Shown: in pieces, positions 7,557 to 18,332 of the stretch | Layout of the letters: the number at the start of each line of letters is the position of its first letter | Numbering within the stretch: position 1 is the first letter of the stretch | NCBI RefSeq assembly: GCF_001570565.1 | Contig: NZ_BBXE01000020.1 | Span: 62,001 to 126,000 of the forward strand | Direction of reading: 5' to 3' | DNA: 64,000 nt | Source: Herbidospora yilanensis | GTDB taxonomy: Bacteria; Actinomycetota; Actinomycetes; Streptosporangiales; Streptosporangiaceae | Made by a program: the position numbers and the translations under genes | Notes under the pieces: model-generated | The model's input: the letters and a program-made list of their open reading frames with translations, nothing else | Databases searched by the model: none | What the model was told of the DNA's origin: nothing

Positions 7557-10130
7557 ATGAGAGGTCTGTCCAGGCTCGCCGCCTTGGGCACCGCGTCGGC
7601 GGTCGTGGCCGCCGCGCTGATCGCCTTACCGGCGAGCCCCGCCTTCGCCGACGTCCTGCTGTCGCAGGGCAAGACGGCGACGTCATCCTCCGTCGAAGGC
7701 GGCGGCACGCCCGCCTCGGCGGCCGTCGACGGCAACACCGGCACCCGCTGGTCGAGCCTCTACACCAACGACCAGTGGCTGCAGGTCGACCTCGGCTCGG
7801 CCCAGGCGATCAACAAGGTGACCCTTCTCTGGGAGGGGGCCTACGGGAGCGCGTACAAGATCCAGGGCTCGGCCGACGGCACCTCCTGGACGGATCTGCA
7901 GAGCGTCACCGGAGGTGACGGCGGCACCGACACCCTGACTGTGAGCGGTACCTATCGGTATGTCCGCATGCAGGGCGTGACCCGGGCCACCGGGTGGGGC
8001 TACTCGCTCTGGGAGTTCCAGGTCTTCGGGCCGGACGCCGCCGGCGGGACCTGTGGCACCACCAACGCGGCGCTGAACAAGCCCGCCACCGCCTCCTCGC
8101 TCCAGGGCGCCGGCTTCCCGGCCTCGGCCGCGTTCGACGGCAACACCGGCACCCGCTGGTCCAGTCTCGCGGCCGACCCGCAGTGGGTGCAGGTCGACCT
8201 CGGCTCCGCCGTGGACATCTGCAAGATCGACCTGCGCTGGGAGGCCGCGTACGCGTCCAGCTTCCAGCTCCAGTCGTCGACCAACGGCACCACCTGGACG
8301 ACACTCAAGTCGGTGACCGGTGCGACCGGCGGCGTGCAGTCCCACACGGTGACCGGCAACGGCCGCTACATCAGGGTGAACGGCACGGCCCGGGGCACCG
8401 GCTACGGCTACTCGCTCTGGGAGGTCGCGGTTTACACCGGCAGCGGGCCCGTCGACCCGGGCGACCCGGGCGGCCCGATCACGGGCGGCGGCGACCTCGG
8501 CCCGAACGTCCACGTCTACGACCCCTCGACCCCGGCCGCGACCATCCAGAGCCAGCTCGACTCGGTGTTCACGCAGCAGGAGTCGGCGCAGTTCGGCACC
8601 GGACGGCACGCGTTCATGTTCAAGCCGGGCACCTACAACGTCAACGCGAAGGTCGGGTTCTACACCTCGATCTACGGCCTCGGCCAGAACCCCGGCGACG
8701 TCACCATCAACGGCGGCATCACCGTCGACGCCGGCTGGTTCAACGGCAACGCGACGCAGAACTTCTGGCGCTCCACCGAGAACCTGTCGGTCCAGCCGAC
8801 CGGCGGCACCAACCAGTGGGCCGTGTCGCAGGCCGCGCCGTTCCGCCGCATGTGGATCAAGGGCAACCTGAACCTCGCGCCGACCGGCTACGGCTGGGCG
8901 TCGGGCGGCTACATCGCCGACTCGCGCGTCGACGGGACCGTGGGCCCCTACTCGCAGCAGCAGTGGTACACCCGTGACTCCACGATCGGCGGCTGGCTGA
9001 ACGGCGTGTGGAACATGGTGTTCTCGGGCGTCAACGGTGCCCCGGCCACCGGTTTCCCCGAGCCCGTCTACACCACGCTGCAGAACACCCCGCTCTCGCG
9101 GGAGAAGCCGTACCTGTACGTCGACGGCTCCGGCGCCTACCGCGTCTTCGTGCCCTCGCTCCGCACCAACGCGCGCGGCCAGAGCTGGGCGAACGGCGCC
9201 ACCCCCGGCACCTCGCTCCCGCTGTCGCAGTTCTACGTCGCCAAGCCCGGCGACTCGGCCGCCCGCATCAACGCGGCGCTCGCCCAGGGCCTGCACCTGC
9301 TGCTGACCCCGGGCATCTACCGCACCAGCGCCCCGATCAACATCGACCGGGCCAACACCGTCGTCCTGGGCCTCGGCCTGGCGACGATCATCCCCGAGAA
9401 CGCGTCTGTGGCGATGAAGGTCGCCGACGTGGACGGCGTCCGCCTCGCGGGCTTCCTGATCGACGCCGGACCGCAGAAGTCGCCCGTGCTCATCGAGGTC
9501 GGCCCGCCCGGCTCCTCGGCCGACCACAGCGCCAACCCCACCACTCTGTCGGACGTGTTCGTCCGCATCGGCGGCGCCTTCGCCGGCAACGCCGAGGTCA
9601 GCGTCATCGTCAACAGCGACGACGTGATCATCGACCACACCTGGTTGTGGCGCGGCGACCACGGCGAGGGCATCGGCTGGAACGTCAACACGGCCGAGAC
9701 CGGCCTGATCGTGAACGGTGACGACGTGCTGGCCACCGGCCTGTTCGTCGAGCACTACCGCAAGTACGACGTCGAGTGGTACGGCGAGCGCGGCCGGACG
9801 ATCTTCTTCCAGAACGAGAAGGCCTACGACCCGCCGAACCAGGCCGCCTACATGAACGGCTCGGTCAAGGGCTGGGCCGCCTACAAGGTGGGCGACAACG
9901 TCCAGGTCCACGAGGGCTGGGGCATGGGCTCCTACTGCTACTTCAACGTCGACCCGACCATCCAGGTCGACCGGGTCTTCGAGGTGCCGATCAGGTCCAC
10001 GGTGCGGTTCCACAGCCTGCTGGCGGTCTCGCTGGGCGGCAACGGGATCATCAACCATGTGATCAACACGACGGGCGGACCCGCCCAGGGCACGGCGACC
10101 ATCCCCGCCAAGGTGGTCTCGTATCCCTAA
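7557..10130 (+). CDS. Secreted protein with two F5/8-type (discoidin) domains and a beta-helix domain
   Basis: The 857-residue protein begins with a Sec signal peptide ending around residue 31 (ALPASPAFA). Two F5/8 type C carbohydrate-binding domains follow, about residues 32-157 and 164-296. They share near-identical segments such as FDGNTGTRWSSL/VDGNTGTRWSSL and GYSLWE. After a Pro/Gly linker, residues about 315-857 resemble a right-handed parallel beta-helix of the pectate-lyase/GH55-like type, with FKPGTYNVNAKVGFYTSIYG and LLLTPGIYRTSAPINIDR as coil-start segments. It is probably an extracellular glycan-binding lyase or hydrolase. The substrate and catalytic residues are not identifiable by eye. 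GGAG precedes the ATG, and a hairpin follows the stop. Confidence 0.85.
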   Translation: MRGLSRLAALGTASAVVAAALIALPASPAFADVLLSQGKTATSSSVEGGGTPASAAVDGNTGTRWSSLYTNDQWLQVDLGSAQAINKVTLLWEGAYGSAYKIQGSADGTSWTDLQSVTGGDGGTDTLTVSGTYRYVRMQGVTRATGWGYSLWEFQVFGPDAAGGTCGTTNAALNKPATASSLQGAGFPASAAFDGNTGTRWSSLAADPQWVQVDLGSAVDICKIDLRWEAAYASSFQLQSSTNGTTWTTLKSVTGATGGVQSHTVTGNGRYIRVNGTARGTGYGYSLWEVAVYTGSGPVDPGDPGGPITGGGDLGPNVHVYDPSTPAATIQSQLDSVFTQQESAQFGTGRHAFMFKPGTYNVNAKVGFYTSIYGLGQNPGDVTINGGITVDAGWFNGNATQNFWRSTENLSVQPTGGTNQWAVSQAAPFRRMWIKGNLNLAPTGYGWASGGYIADSRVDGTVGPYSQQQWYTRDSTIGGWLNGVWNMVFSGVNGAPATGFPEPVYTTLQNTPLSREKPYLYVDGSGAYRVFVPSLRTNARGQSWANGATPGTSLPLSQFYVAKPGDSAARINAALAQGLHLLLTPGIYRTSAPINIDRANTVVLGLGLATIIPENASVAMKVADVDGVRLAGFLIDAGPQKSPVLIEVGPPGSSADHSANPTTLSDVFVRIGGAFAGNAEVSVIVNSDDVIIDHTWLWRGDHGEGIGWNVNTAETGLIVNGDDVLATGLFVEHYRKYDVEWYGERGRTIFFQNEKAYDPPNQAAYMNGSVKGWAAYKVGDNVQVHEGWGMGSYCYFNVDPTIQVDRVFEVPIRSTVRFHSLLAVSLGGNGIINHVINTTGGPAQGTATIPAKVVSYP

Positions 10131-10139
10131 CTGAAAGCT

Positions 10140-10181
10140 GGGCCGTGGGTCTCCCGGGCGCCGCCGGGAGGCTCACGGCCC
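10140..10181 (+). terminator. Hairpin after the discoidin/beta-helix gene
   Basis: GGGCCGTG (10140-10147) pairs with CACGGCCC (10174-10181), and CTCCCGG (10151-10157) pairs with CCGGGAG (10164-10170) around a six-base loop. It begins ten bases after the stop. There is no U-tract, which is common in high-GC actinobacteria. Confidence 0.7.
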
Positions 10182-10265
10182 CTCCATGTGCGGGCGAGTG
10201 CGATTCGTGAGGACCTTTTCCGGCTTGTCGCCTATAAGGTGACCTGCACCGGAATGGGGTTTAAG

Positions 10266-11285
10266 ATGCCGATCTTCCTCGCGCGGCTGCTGGCCCGGAT
10301 CAGCACCTGGTGGACGCCCGTGCTCGTGCTGGCCGTGGTGTTCGTGACGAGCTGGCCCTTGATGACGCTGGCCGAACCGGGCGCCGACATCACCTCGCCG
10401 GGCAACTTCTGGTGGTGGTTCGTGGTGACGTCCTCGACCGTGGGCTATGGCGACCTGTTCCCCAAGTCTCCGGCGGGCCATGTCGTGGGCGTATACGTGA
10501 TCGTCGGCGGCATCGCCGCACTGACGACGCTGTTCACCCGCCTCGCCACCCGGATCGAACGGACGAGGGGACGCCGCATGCACGGCTCGATCACTGTGCG
10601 CCTGTCCGGGCACATCGTGCTGCTGGGCTACAGCCCGGGGCGCACCGAGACGATGGTGGACGAACTGTGCGCCGACGGCACGAGAGTGGTCGTCTGCGCC
10701 TGGGACGAGGTCCAGAGCCATCCCATGCCCGAGAAGGACGTCGAGTTCGTCCGCGGCGACCTGGCCGACGAGAAGACGCTGGTCAGAGCGGGTGTCGACA
10801 GAGCGCACAGCGTGCTGGTCGACGCCCGCGACGACAACGAGGCCCTCGCCGTCGCGCTGACCGCCGACCACGTGATCACCACCGCGCATCTGGTGGTGGC
10901 GCTGCGCGATCTCGCGCGGGTCAGGCAGGTCCGGTACGTCGGCGAGAAGGTCCGCTGCGTGCAGTGGCACACCCCGCACATGATCACCGAGGAGCTGAGG
11001 GACCCCGGGATCAGCGAGATCTACGCCCAGCTCATGACCCATGGCGGCGCCGACACCTATTCGGTCCCGCTCATGGTCGGGCCGGTGACGGTCGAGCACT
11101 GCCAGACGGTGCTGGGCCGCCACCACGGCGCGACCCTGCTGGCCGCCCGCGACGGCGCGCGGCTGCTGGTCAACCCGCCGTGGCGGACCGAACTGAGCGC
11201 GGGAACGGTCCTGTACTACATGGGCTCGGCCCGGCTCGACGCCGCCCGGCTCGCCGTCAGTCTTGGAGCTCCGGCCAGTCGATGA
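10266..11285 (+). CDS. Potassium channel with TrkA-N (RCK-like) domain
   Basis: From the ATG at 10266 the product has 339 residues. A first transmembrane helix (PVLVLAVVFVTSWPLMTLA) is followed by a pore helix, the K+ selectivity filter SSTVGYGDLFP and a second helix (GVYVIVGGIAALTTLF). The rest is a cytosolic RCK/TrkA-N domain beginning GHIVLLGYSPGRTETMVDEL, a Rossmann fold that gates such channels by ligand or nucleotide. It is a 2-TM channel subunit that should assemble as a tetramer or as two gating-ring dimers. A further in-frame ATG at 10254 exists; GGGG before 10266 favours the shorter form. The 3' end overlaps the convergent Uma2 gene by 29 bases. Confidence 0.88.
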   Translation: MPIFLARLLARISTWWTPVLVLAVVFVTSWPLMTLAEPGADITSPGNFWWWFVVTSSTVGYGDLFPKSPAGHVVGVYVIVGGIAALTTLFTRLATRIERTRGRRMHGSITVRLSGHIVLLGYSPGRTETMVDELCADGTRVVVCAWDEVQSHPMPEKDVEFVRGDLADEKTLVRAGVDRAHSVLVDARDDNEALAVALTADHVITTAHLVVALRDLARVRQVRYVGEKVRCVQWHTPHMITEELRDPGISEIYAQLMTHGGADTYSVPLMVGPVTVEHCQTVLGRHHGATLLAARDGARLLVNPPWRTELSAGTVLYYMGSARLDAARLAVSLGAPASR

Positions 11286-11856
11286 TCATCGGGATCGGGG
11301 TGCCGACCTCGGGCGAGCCGCCCTCGTCGCGCATGAGGGTGCCGATGTGCTTGTACGTCATGGTCGCCTGGTCGAGATGGTAACGCTCGACGGCGGAGGC
11401 GCCCGTCCGGTCGAGCCGGACGATCCAGTAGTACAGAATCCCGGCCCGCCCGTACTCACTGGGTTTGCCGCACGTGTCGGTGGTCTCGGTCCCGGTCTCG
11501 ACGATCTCCACGGCCAGCACGACGTCGTCGGGGCGCAGCACGTGGTCGTCGTCGAGGCACCGGAAGAGCACCACGTCGGGCCGCCGCACGTGCAGCGGCA
11601 CGTCCCGGAGCCGGACGTCGGCCGCGTTCGCGACGGTCAGGCAGCCGTAGCCCCGGGCCATCGCCTCGCGGGCGTGCTTCTCCAGGAGGTCGGCGAGCCG
11701 CCGGGCCACGATCTGGTGCCCGCGGCCGTTGGCCGGGCGGTGCACCACATAACCGTCGACGACCTCGATCAGCAGGTCGTCGGGCAGCAGCGCGTACTCC
11801 TCCACCGTCAGCGGGTGGGGCTGGGAACTGAGCGTGCGGAACCAGTCGTCTGGCAC
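11257..11856 (-). CDS. Uma2 family (DUF820) restriction-endonuclease-fold protein
   Basis: This 199-residue protein has the Uma2 layout: LTVEEYALLPDD, then LIEVVDGYVVHRP, then RRPDVVLF and DDVVLAVEIVE. The last two carry the Asp and Glu of a PD-(D/E)XK nuclease core, followed by the Lys/Tyr of GKPSEYGRAGILYYWIV. Members are abundant in actinobacteria and cyanobacteria, with no firmly established function. The start is GTG at 11856; TATCCT lies about six bases upstream in the transcript direction, so the mRNA may be leaderless. It converges on the K+ channel gene and follows gpgS on the same strand with only four bases between. Confidence 0.85.
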   Translation of the reverse strand: MPDDWFRTLSSQPHPLTVEEYALLPDDLLIEVVDGYVVHRPANGRGHQIVARRLADLLEKHAREAMARGYGCLTVANAADVRLRDVPLHVRRPDVVLFRCLDDDHVLRPDDVVLAVEIVETGTETTDTCGKPSEYGRAGILYYWIVRLDRTGASAVERYHLDQATMTYKHIGTLMRDEGGSPEVGTPIPMIIDWPELQD

Positions 11857-11860
11857 CGTC

Positions 11861-12775
11861 TCAGGATAGAACCCCCGCCATGGGAGGTCTCTCCGCTACG
11901 GAGACATCGTGCTCCACCGCCTCGTGCTTCTCCGGACCCCGCCGGAACTGGGTGAGCCGCATCTGCCCGCTGCCGAGCGGCACCCCGGTCAGCCGCGACC
12001 AGGCGGTCTGCATGATCTGCGCGGCCATCCCGCCGAGGGCCTCGGTCGACTGGTGGGAGTGGACGCGGCGGCCGAGGTCGACCTGCGCCAGCGCGTCGAG
12101 GCCGCACAGGCCGAGCAGGTCGATCAGCAGGCCGAGTTCCACGCCGTAGCCGGTCACGAAGGGCACCCGCTCCAGGGCGGTCCGGCGGCCGGCGTACTCG
12201 CCCGCGAGCGGCTGGACGAACCCGGCCAGCTCGGGCCAGTGCAGATTGATCAGCGGTCGGGCCACCAGCTCGGTCACCCGGCCGCCGCCGGTCTGCTCGG
12301 CGCCGAACGGGCGGTCGTAGCAGCCCTTCACGTACGCCACCGTCGGGTCGGTCAGCAGCGGCCCCAGCAGCCCCGTGACGAACGAGGTCTCGAACTCGCG
12401 CAGATCGGAGTCGATGAAGACCAGCAGGTCGCCGCGGGTGACGGCGAGGGACTTCCAGAGCGCCTCGCCCTTGCCGTCGAGCGGCTTGAGGTCGGGCAGG
12501 ATCTCGTCCTGGGCGATCACCGTCGCGCCCGCCCGCGCGGCCACGGCCGCGGTGTCGTCGGTCGACCGGGAGTCGATCACCACCAGCTCGTCGACCAGGC
12601 CGGGGAGATCACGCCGGATGGCCCCGACGATCTCGCCGACGGTCTCGCGCTCGTTCCGGGCCGGGAGGACGACGCTGATCGTCGTGGGTCCCTTGGCGTC
12701 GAGCAGCGCCGGAAGGGGCCAGTCGGACGCCGACGACGATCGCCTGCCCGACCACGCCAGCACCTCAGGCAGCAC
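11861..12775 (-). CDS. gpgS: Glucosyl-3-phosphoglycerate synthase
   Basis: The 304-residue GT-A, family-81 type glycosyltransferase makes glucosyl-3-phosphoglycerate from an NDP-glucose and 3-phosphoglycerate. This is the first step of methylglucose lipopolysaccharide or glucosylglycerate synthesis. Visible marks are SVVLPARNERETVGEIV at the nucleotide-binding N-terminus, VIDSRSTDDT, KGEALWKSL, the metal-binding FIDSDLREF motif, and QPLAGEYAGRR with PFVTGYGVELGLLIDL in the acceptor region. The start is GTG at 12775 behind a strong GGGGGGAG. In mycobacteria gpgS sits next to folP2; here folP2 is over 22 kb away at 35277. Likely cytosolic. Confidence 0.9.
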   Translation of the reverse strand: MLPEVLAWSGRRSSSASDWPLPALLDAKGPTTISVVLPARNERETVGEIVGAIRRDLPGLVDELVVIDSRSTDDTAAVAARAGATVIAQDEILPDLKPLDGKGEALWKSLAVTRGDLLVFIDSDLREFETSFVTGLLGPLLTDPTVAYVKGCYDRPFGAEQTGGGRVTELVARPLINLHWPELAGFVQPLAGEYAGRRTALERVPFVTGYGVELGLLIDLLGLCGLDALAQVDLGRRVHSHQSTEALGGMAAQIMQTAWSRLTGVPLGSGQMRLTQFRRGPEKHEAVEHDVSVAERPPMAGVLS

Positions 12776-12830
12776 GCCCCCACTCCCCCCTGAACGTCAC
12801 GCACACACCTTATGGGGTGGCGTGACCGTT

Positions 12831-14330
12831 CTAATCTGCGGCGTGGCGTTCGAGGAACGCGTACACGTCGGCCTCGTCGACGCCCGGGAACGAACCGGGT
12901 GGCAGCGCGGCCAGCACGTGGGAGTTGGCGCGGGCCGACGGGAAGGCGTACCCCTCCCAGCGCTGGGCCAGCTCGGCCGGCGGGCGGCGGCAGCAGTCGC
13001 CGTTCGGGCAGTTCGACCTGGTCCGCCGGGTGGTCTCGCGGCCCCGGAACCAGCGCGACTCGCGGAACGGCACGCCGAGCGTGATCGCGAAGTCCTTCTC
13101 GTGGGACGGGTCGACGTGGGCGACGCAGAAGTGGGTGCCGGTGGGGCCGTCGCTGTACTGGTGGTAGACCGAGTAGCGGTCGGGCGAGCGGAACACCTGG
13201 CGGCCCGACCACTGCTGGCACAACCGCTGGCCCTCGATCGCGCCCTGCTCGTCGGCCGGGAAGACGATGCCGTCGTTCTCGTACGCCTTGTAGATGATCC
13301 CCCCGGCGTCGTTGCGGACGAAGTGGCAGACCAGGTCGAGGTGGTGGGTGGCCAGGTTGGTGAAACGGTGGGCGGCCATCTCGTAGGAGACGGCGAACAC
13401 GTCCCGCAGGTCCTCGACGGAGAGCGCGCGGTCGCGCTTGGCCTCCAGCAGGTAGGGGGCGGCGGCGGCCTCGGGGACCAGCACGGCCGCGGCGAAGTAG
13501 TTGGCCTCGACGCGCTGGCGGAGGAAGTCGGCGAAGTCGCGGGGTTTGTGGTGGCCCAGGGCGATGTGGCCGATGGTCTGGAGCAGGATCGTGCGCGGGG
13601 TGTGCATGCCGAGCTGCTCGCGCTTGAGGTAGATGCGGTGGTTGCGCAGGTCGGTCACCGAACGGGCCGAACGCGGCAGGTCGGGGGCGGTGTGCACGGT
13701 GAAGCCGTAGTGGGCGACCAGGGCCTGGATCGTGCTCTGCGACAGGGCGCCGGTGCGGTAGCCGACCGACAGCAGGGCCTCGGCGGCGGCGCTCTCGATC
13801 TCCTGGAAGTAGTTCCCGGCCTCTTTCTGCTTCTGCCGCAACTCGGCGTTGGCGGCCCGCGCCTCCTCGGGGGTGGCGGTGCCCTTGGCCTGGCGGGCCT
13901 TCAGTTCGTCGTACAGACCGAGAAGGTGTTCCAGCACGTCGTTGGGGACCCGCGCGGAGACCTTCAGCCTGCCGAGGCCGAGCGAGGTGTAGAGGGGGTC
14001 GCGCTGGGCCTCCTCCAGGGCGATCTCCAGCTGGGCGCGGCGGTTGGGGGCCTGCCGGCGCAGCAGTTCCTCGACCGGGACGCCGAGCGCGGCGGCGAGC
14101 GACTTCAGCAGCGACAACTTGGGCTCGCGCTTGCCGTTCTCCAGCAGGGAGAGCTGGCTGGGCGCCCGGCCGACCCGCTCACCGAGCTCCGAGAGGGTGA
14201 GGCCACGCTGCCTGCGGAGGTGTTTGAGGCGCTGCCCGAACGCGAGCAGGTCGATCTCCTGCGTCAAAGACAGCTGTTCTTCGCCGAGCACGGAGGGCAT
14301 TCCTTCAGGATAGGCGAAATTTCGTGACAT
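12831..14330 (-). CDS. ramB: RamB-type short-chain fatty acyl regulator (XRE HTH + ImmA/IrrE-like)
   Basis: The 499-residue product carries an N-terminal XRE helix-turn-helix (about residues 30-85: FGQRLKHLRRQRGLTLSELG, APSQLSLLENGKREP). A central ImmA/IrrE-like region follows, whose motif reads GHIALGHH, not HExxH. The large C-terminal domain includes FRNDAGGIIYKAYEND-like and CPNGDCC segments. This is the architecture of RamB/Rv0465c, regulators of acetate metabolism and isocitrate lyase. It is transcribed divergently from aceA, as its mycobacterial relative is close to icl1, so aceA is the obvious target. Two ATG starts are possible (14330 and 14300) and neither has a well-spaced ribosome site. 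It probably represses or activates according to acyl-CoA status. Confidence 0.87.
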   Translation of the reverse strand: MSRNFAYPEGMPSVLGEEQLSLTQEIDLLAFGQRLKHLRRQRGLTLSELGERVGRAPSQLSLLENGKREPKLSLLKSLAAALGVPVEELLRRQAPNRRAQLEIALEEAQRDPLYTSLGLGRLKVSARVPNDVLEHLLGLYDELKARQAKGTATPEEARAANAELRQKQKEAGNYFQEIESAAAEALLSVGYRTGALSQSTIQALVAHYGFTVHTAPDLPRSARSVTDLRNHRIYLKREQLGMHTPRTILLQTIGHIALGHHKPRDFADFLRQRVEANYFAAAVLVPEAAAAPYLLEAKRDRALSVEDLRDVFAVSYEMAAHRFTNLATHHLDLVCHFVRNDAGGIIYKAYENDGIVFPADEQGAIEGQRLCQQWSGRQVFRSPDRYSVYHQYSDGPTGTHFCVAHVDPSHEKDFAITLGVPFRESRWFRGRETTRRTRSNCPNGDCCRRPPAELAQRWEGYAFPSARANSHVLAALPPGSFPGVDEADVYAFLERHAAD

Positions 14331-14545
14331 CTTCCAGGGCGAGTGACTCAGCTCACATTGATTGGTCTAGTCCATAAAGAAAATTCGATGTTTCTTCTCA
14401 CCGTAACCTGGGAACGAATTTCTGCCCTGCGAATATTTGGCCATATTTCTAGACATATCGGCTTGTTCGGTCTCTTGACATCAACACAAACTCGAACCAA
14501 GCACCCCAGGTGACCGCCCAGCGCAACAAGGGAGTGACCGAGAAG
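14331..14545. promoter_or_regulatory. Shared ramB-aceA regulatory region
   Basis: This divergent intergenic stretch is strikingly AT-rich for the window, so promoters and regulator sites for both genes are likely here. AATAT (14432-14436) and ATATT (14443-14447) form an inverted repeat around TTGGCC. TTGACA at 14475-14480 could be a -35 for aceA, though no convincing -10 follows. I did not find a clear copy of the published corynebacterial RamB site. Confidence 0.5.
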
Positions 14546-15832
14546 ATGATGTCGGAACGCCTCAGGTCAGCCGCCGCCGAGCTGCGACATGACTGGGACA
14601 CCAATCCCCGGTGGTCCAGCATCGACCGCACCTACACCCCGGACGACGTCGTGCGGCTGCGCGGGTCCGTCCAGGAGCAGTACACCCTGGCCCGCCTCGG
14701 CGCCAAGCGGCTGTGGGACCTCCTGCACACCGAGGACTACGTCAACGCCCTGGGCGCCCTCACCGGCAACCAGGCCGTCCAGCAGGTGAAGGCCGGCCTC
14801 AAGGCCATCTACCTGTCGGGCTGGCAGGTCGCGGCCGACGCCAACCTCGGCGGCCACACCTACCCCGACCAGAGCCTCTACCCGGCCAACTCGGTGCCCG
14901 CCGTGGTCCGGCGCGTCAACAACGCGCTGCTGCGGGCCGACCAGATCACCTGGGCCGAGGGCGTCGAGGACGCGCCCCACTGGCTGGCGCCCATCGTCGC
15001 CGACGCCGAAGCCGGATTCGGCGGCGTGCTCAACGCCTTCGAGCTCATGAAGGGCATGATCGCGGCCGGCGCGGCGGGCGTGCACTGGGAAGACCAGCTC
15101 GCGTCCGAGAAGAAGTGCGGCCACCTCGGCGGGAAGGTCCTCATCCCGACCTCCCAGCACGTCAAGACCCTCAACGCGGCCCGCCTCGCGGCCGACGTCT
15201 GCGGCGTCTCCACTCTGATCATCGCGCGGACCGACGCCCAGGCCGCGACCCTGCTGACCAGCGACGTCGACCCGATCGACCGGCAGTTCTGCACCGGCGA
15301 CCGCTCCGCCGAGGGCTTCTACCGGGTCCGCAACGGGATCGAGCCCTGCATCGCGCGGGGGCTCGCCTACGCGCCGTACAGCGACCTGCTGTGGATGGAG
15401 ACCGGCACGCCCGACCTCGACGTCGCCCGCCGGTTCGCCGAGGCGATCAAGGACCGCTACCCCGACCAGATGCTCGCCTACAACTGCTCGCCGTCGTTCA
15501 ACTGGCGCAAGCACCTGGACGACTCCTCGATCGCCAAGTTCCAGCGCGAGCTCGGCCACATGGGATACAAGTTCCAGTTCATCACCCTGGCCGGCTTCCA
15601 CTCGCTCAACTACTCGATGTTCGACCTGGCCCGGGGCTACGCCGAAGAGGGCATGACGGCCTACGTCGGCCTCCAGGAGGCCGAGTTCGCGGCCGAGAAA
15701 CGCGGCTACACCGCCACCAAGCACCAGCGCGAGGTCGGCACCGGCTACTTCGACCTGGTCAGCACCGCCATCTCACCCGACTCCTCGACGACCGCCTACC
15801 GTGGCTCGACCGAGGAGGACCAGTTCCACTAG
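14546..15832 (+). CDS. aceA: Isocitrate lyase
   Basis: The enzyme splits isocitrate to glyoxylate and succinate, the first step of the glyoxylate shunt used on acetate and fatty acids. The signature KKCGHLGGK (about residues 190-198, with the catalytic cysteine) is intact, as are [23 protein letters not shown] and the YNCSPSFNW substrate loop. I chose the ATG at 14546 because AAGGGAG lies 11 bases upstream and the resulting 428 residues equal the usual actinobacterial length. The frame also opens at a GTG at 14510. The gene is divergent from the RamB-type regulator. No malate synthase is present in the window. Confidence 0.95.
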   Translation: MMSERLRSAAAELRHDWDTNPRWSSIDRTYTPDDVVRLRGSVQEQYTLARLGAKRLWDLLHTEDYVNALGALTGNQAVQQVKAGLKAIYLSGWQVAADANLGGHTYPDQSLYPANSVPAVVRRVNNALLRADQITWAEGVEDAPHWLAPIVADAEAGFGGVLNAFELMKGMIAAGAAGVHWEDQLASEKKCGHLGGKVLIPTSQHVKTLNAARLAADVCGVSTLIIARTDAQAATLLTSDVDPIDRQFCTGDRSAEGFYRVRNGIEPCIARGLAYAPYSDLLWMETGTPDLDVARRFAEAIKDRYPDQMLAYNCSPSFNWRKHLDDSSIAKFQRELGHMGYKFQFITLAGFHSLNYSMFDLARGYAEEGMTAYVGLQEAEFAAEKRGYTATKHQREVGTGYFDLVSTAISPDSSTTAYRGSTEEDQFH

Positions 15833-15840
15833 AAGCCCGG

Positions 15841-15901
15841 CCCCGCCGCCGCGACGCCGCAGGTCACCCTCGAAGGATCTGACGTATCAGCGGCGGCGGG
15901 G
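15841..15901 (+). terminator. Inverted repeat after aceA
   Basis: CCCCGCCGCCGC (15841-15852) is exactly complementary to GCGGCGGCGGGG (15890-15901) across a 37-base loop, starting eight bases after the aceA stop. No U-tract follows. It could act as a terminator or merely stabilise the 3' end. Confidence 0.5.
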
Positions 15902-15917
15902 TCGCACCACCGGGCGC

Positions 15918-15923
15918 TAGGCT
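15918..15923 (+). promoter_or_regulatory. Probable -10 of a leaderless transcript
   Basis: TAGGCT sits seven to eight bases before the GTG at 15931. TANNNT at this distance from a GTG, with no ribosome binding site, is the usual picture of a leaderless actinobacterial gene. Confidence 0.45.
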
Positions 15924-15930
15924 CCGACGG

Positions 15931-16656
15931 GTGATCACAAAGCTCGGAGTGGTCCTGGCCGTCCTCGCCACGACGGGCTGCGCCCAGGGCGCCGCCGATT
16001 CGGCCGACACCCGCCTGGCGACCCCACAGGCGTCGATTCCGGTGGCCGCTTCCGGCGCGGCCCAGTGGCCGAACGTGGTGCACCTCGTCGCCCAAGCCGA
16101 TGCATGCCACAAGAGGTCGGAGGGGACGGGCTTCGCCTACGCGCCCGAACGGGTCATGACCACCGCCCACACAGTGGCGGGAAGCACCGCCCCGATCACG
16201 GTGACCGGCTCCGACGGCAGGCGCCGCGAAGGCACCGTGGTCGTCTTCGACCCCGACCGTGACGTCGCCGTGCTACGGGTGCCGGGGTTGTCGGCGCGGC
16301 CGCTGGAGTTCGCTCCCGCCGACGACGGAGAGGAGTTCACCTTCGCCGGTTACGGAAAGGGCGGGCACTTCACCGAGAGGCCGGGCAAGATCGATCGTGT
16401 CACTCCGGCGGTGAGCTACGACATCTACAACGAGCACGAGGTGGAGCGCGAGGTGCTCGTCATCCTGGCCAAGGTCGAGCCGGGCCTCGCGGGAGCACCG
16501 ATGCTCGGGTCCGCCGGAACGGTCGCCGGCATGGTCTTCGCCGCCGACACCGAGAACCCCATCAGCGGTTACGCGCTCAGCGCCAAGGAACTCGGCCGCC
16601 CGGCGAAGAAGGGCCGGACCGCCACCGAGACCGTGTCCACCCGGGACTGCGACTGA
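15931..16656 (+). CDS. MarP-like trypsin-fold protein lacking the catalytic serine
   Basis: The 241-residue protein starts with a short hydrophobic segment ending in TTGC, a weak lipobox, so it may be a lipoprotein (mature Cys17). The rest matches the periplasmic protease domain of MarP-type actinobacterial proteases: C59, GTGFAYAPERVMTTAHTVAG with His80, DRDVAVLRV with Asp111, and a C-terminal Cys240 that could pair with Cys59. The nucleophile position, normally GNSGGP, here reads GLAGAP (residues 185-190), so serine is replaced by Ala187. MarP's four N-terminal membrane helices are also absent. It is therefore probably a non-catalytic binder or a decoy, not a protease. Start is GTG, apparently leaderless. 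Confidence 0.75.
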   Translation: MITKLGVVLAVLATTGCAQGAADSADTRLATPQASIPVAASGAAQWPNVVHLVAQADACHKRSEGTGFAYAPERVMTTAHTVAGSTAPITVTGSDGRRREGTVVVFDPDRDVAVLRVPGLSARPLEFAPADDGEEFTFAGYGKGGHFTERPGKIDRVTPAVSYDIYNEHEVEREVLVILAKVEPGLAGAPMLGSAGTVAGMVFAADTENPISGYALSAKELGRPAKKGRTATETVSTRDCD

Positions 16657-18171
<1,515 letters not shown>

Positions 18172-18332
18172 CCGGAAGTTACCTCTCCGATCCAAAGAAG
18201 TACGCAAGGCACACTGTGGCCGGATGGAACGGTCCGCGCCCGCTACTAGGCAGAAGCGGCATAACGGGTTAGGTCACTACGACCTGGGGGTAACAAACGC
18301 CTGGTCACAGCCGCATCAGCAGCCACACGCCG

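Noticed and set aside
7683-10058. Long minus-strand open frame opposite the discoidin/beta-helix gene
   Set aside because: Same cause; the + strand translation has a signal peptide and two recognisable discoidin repeats.
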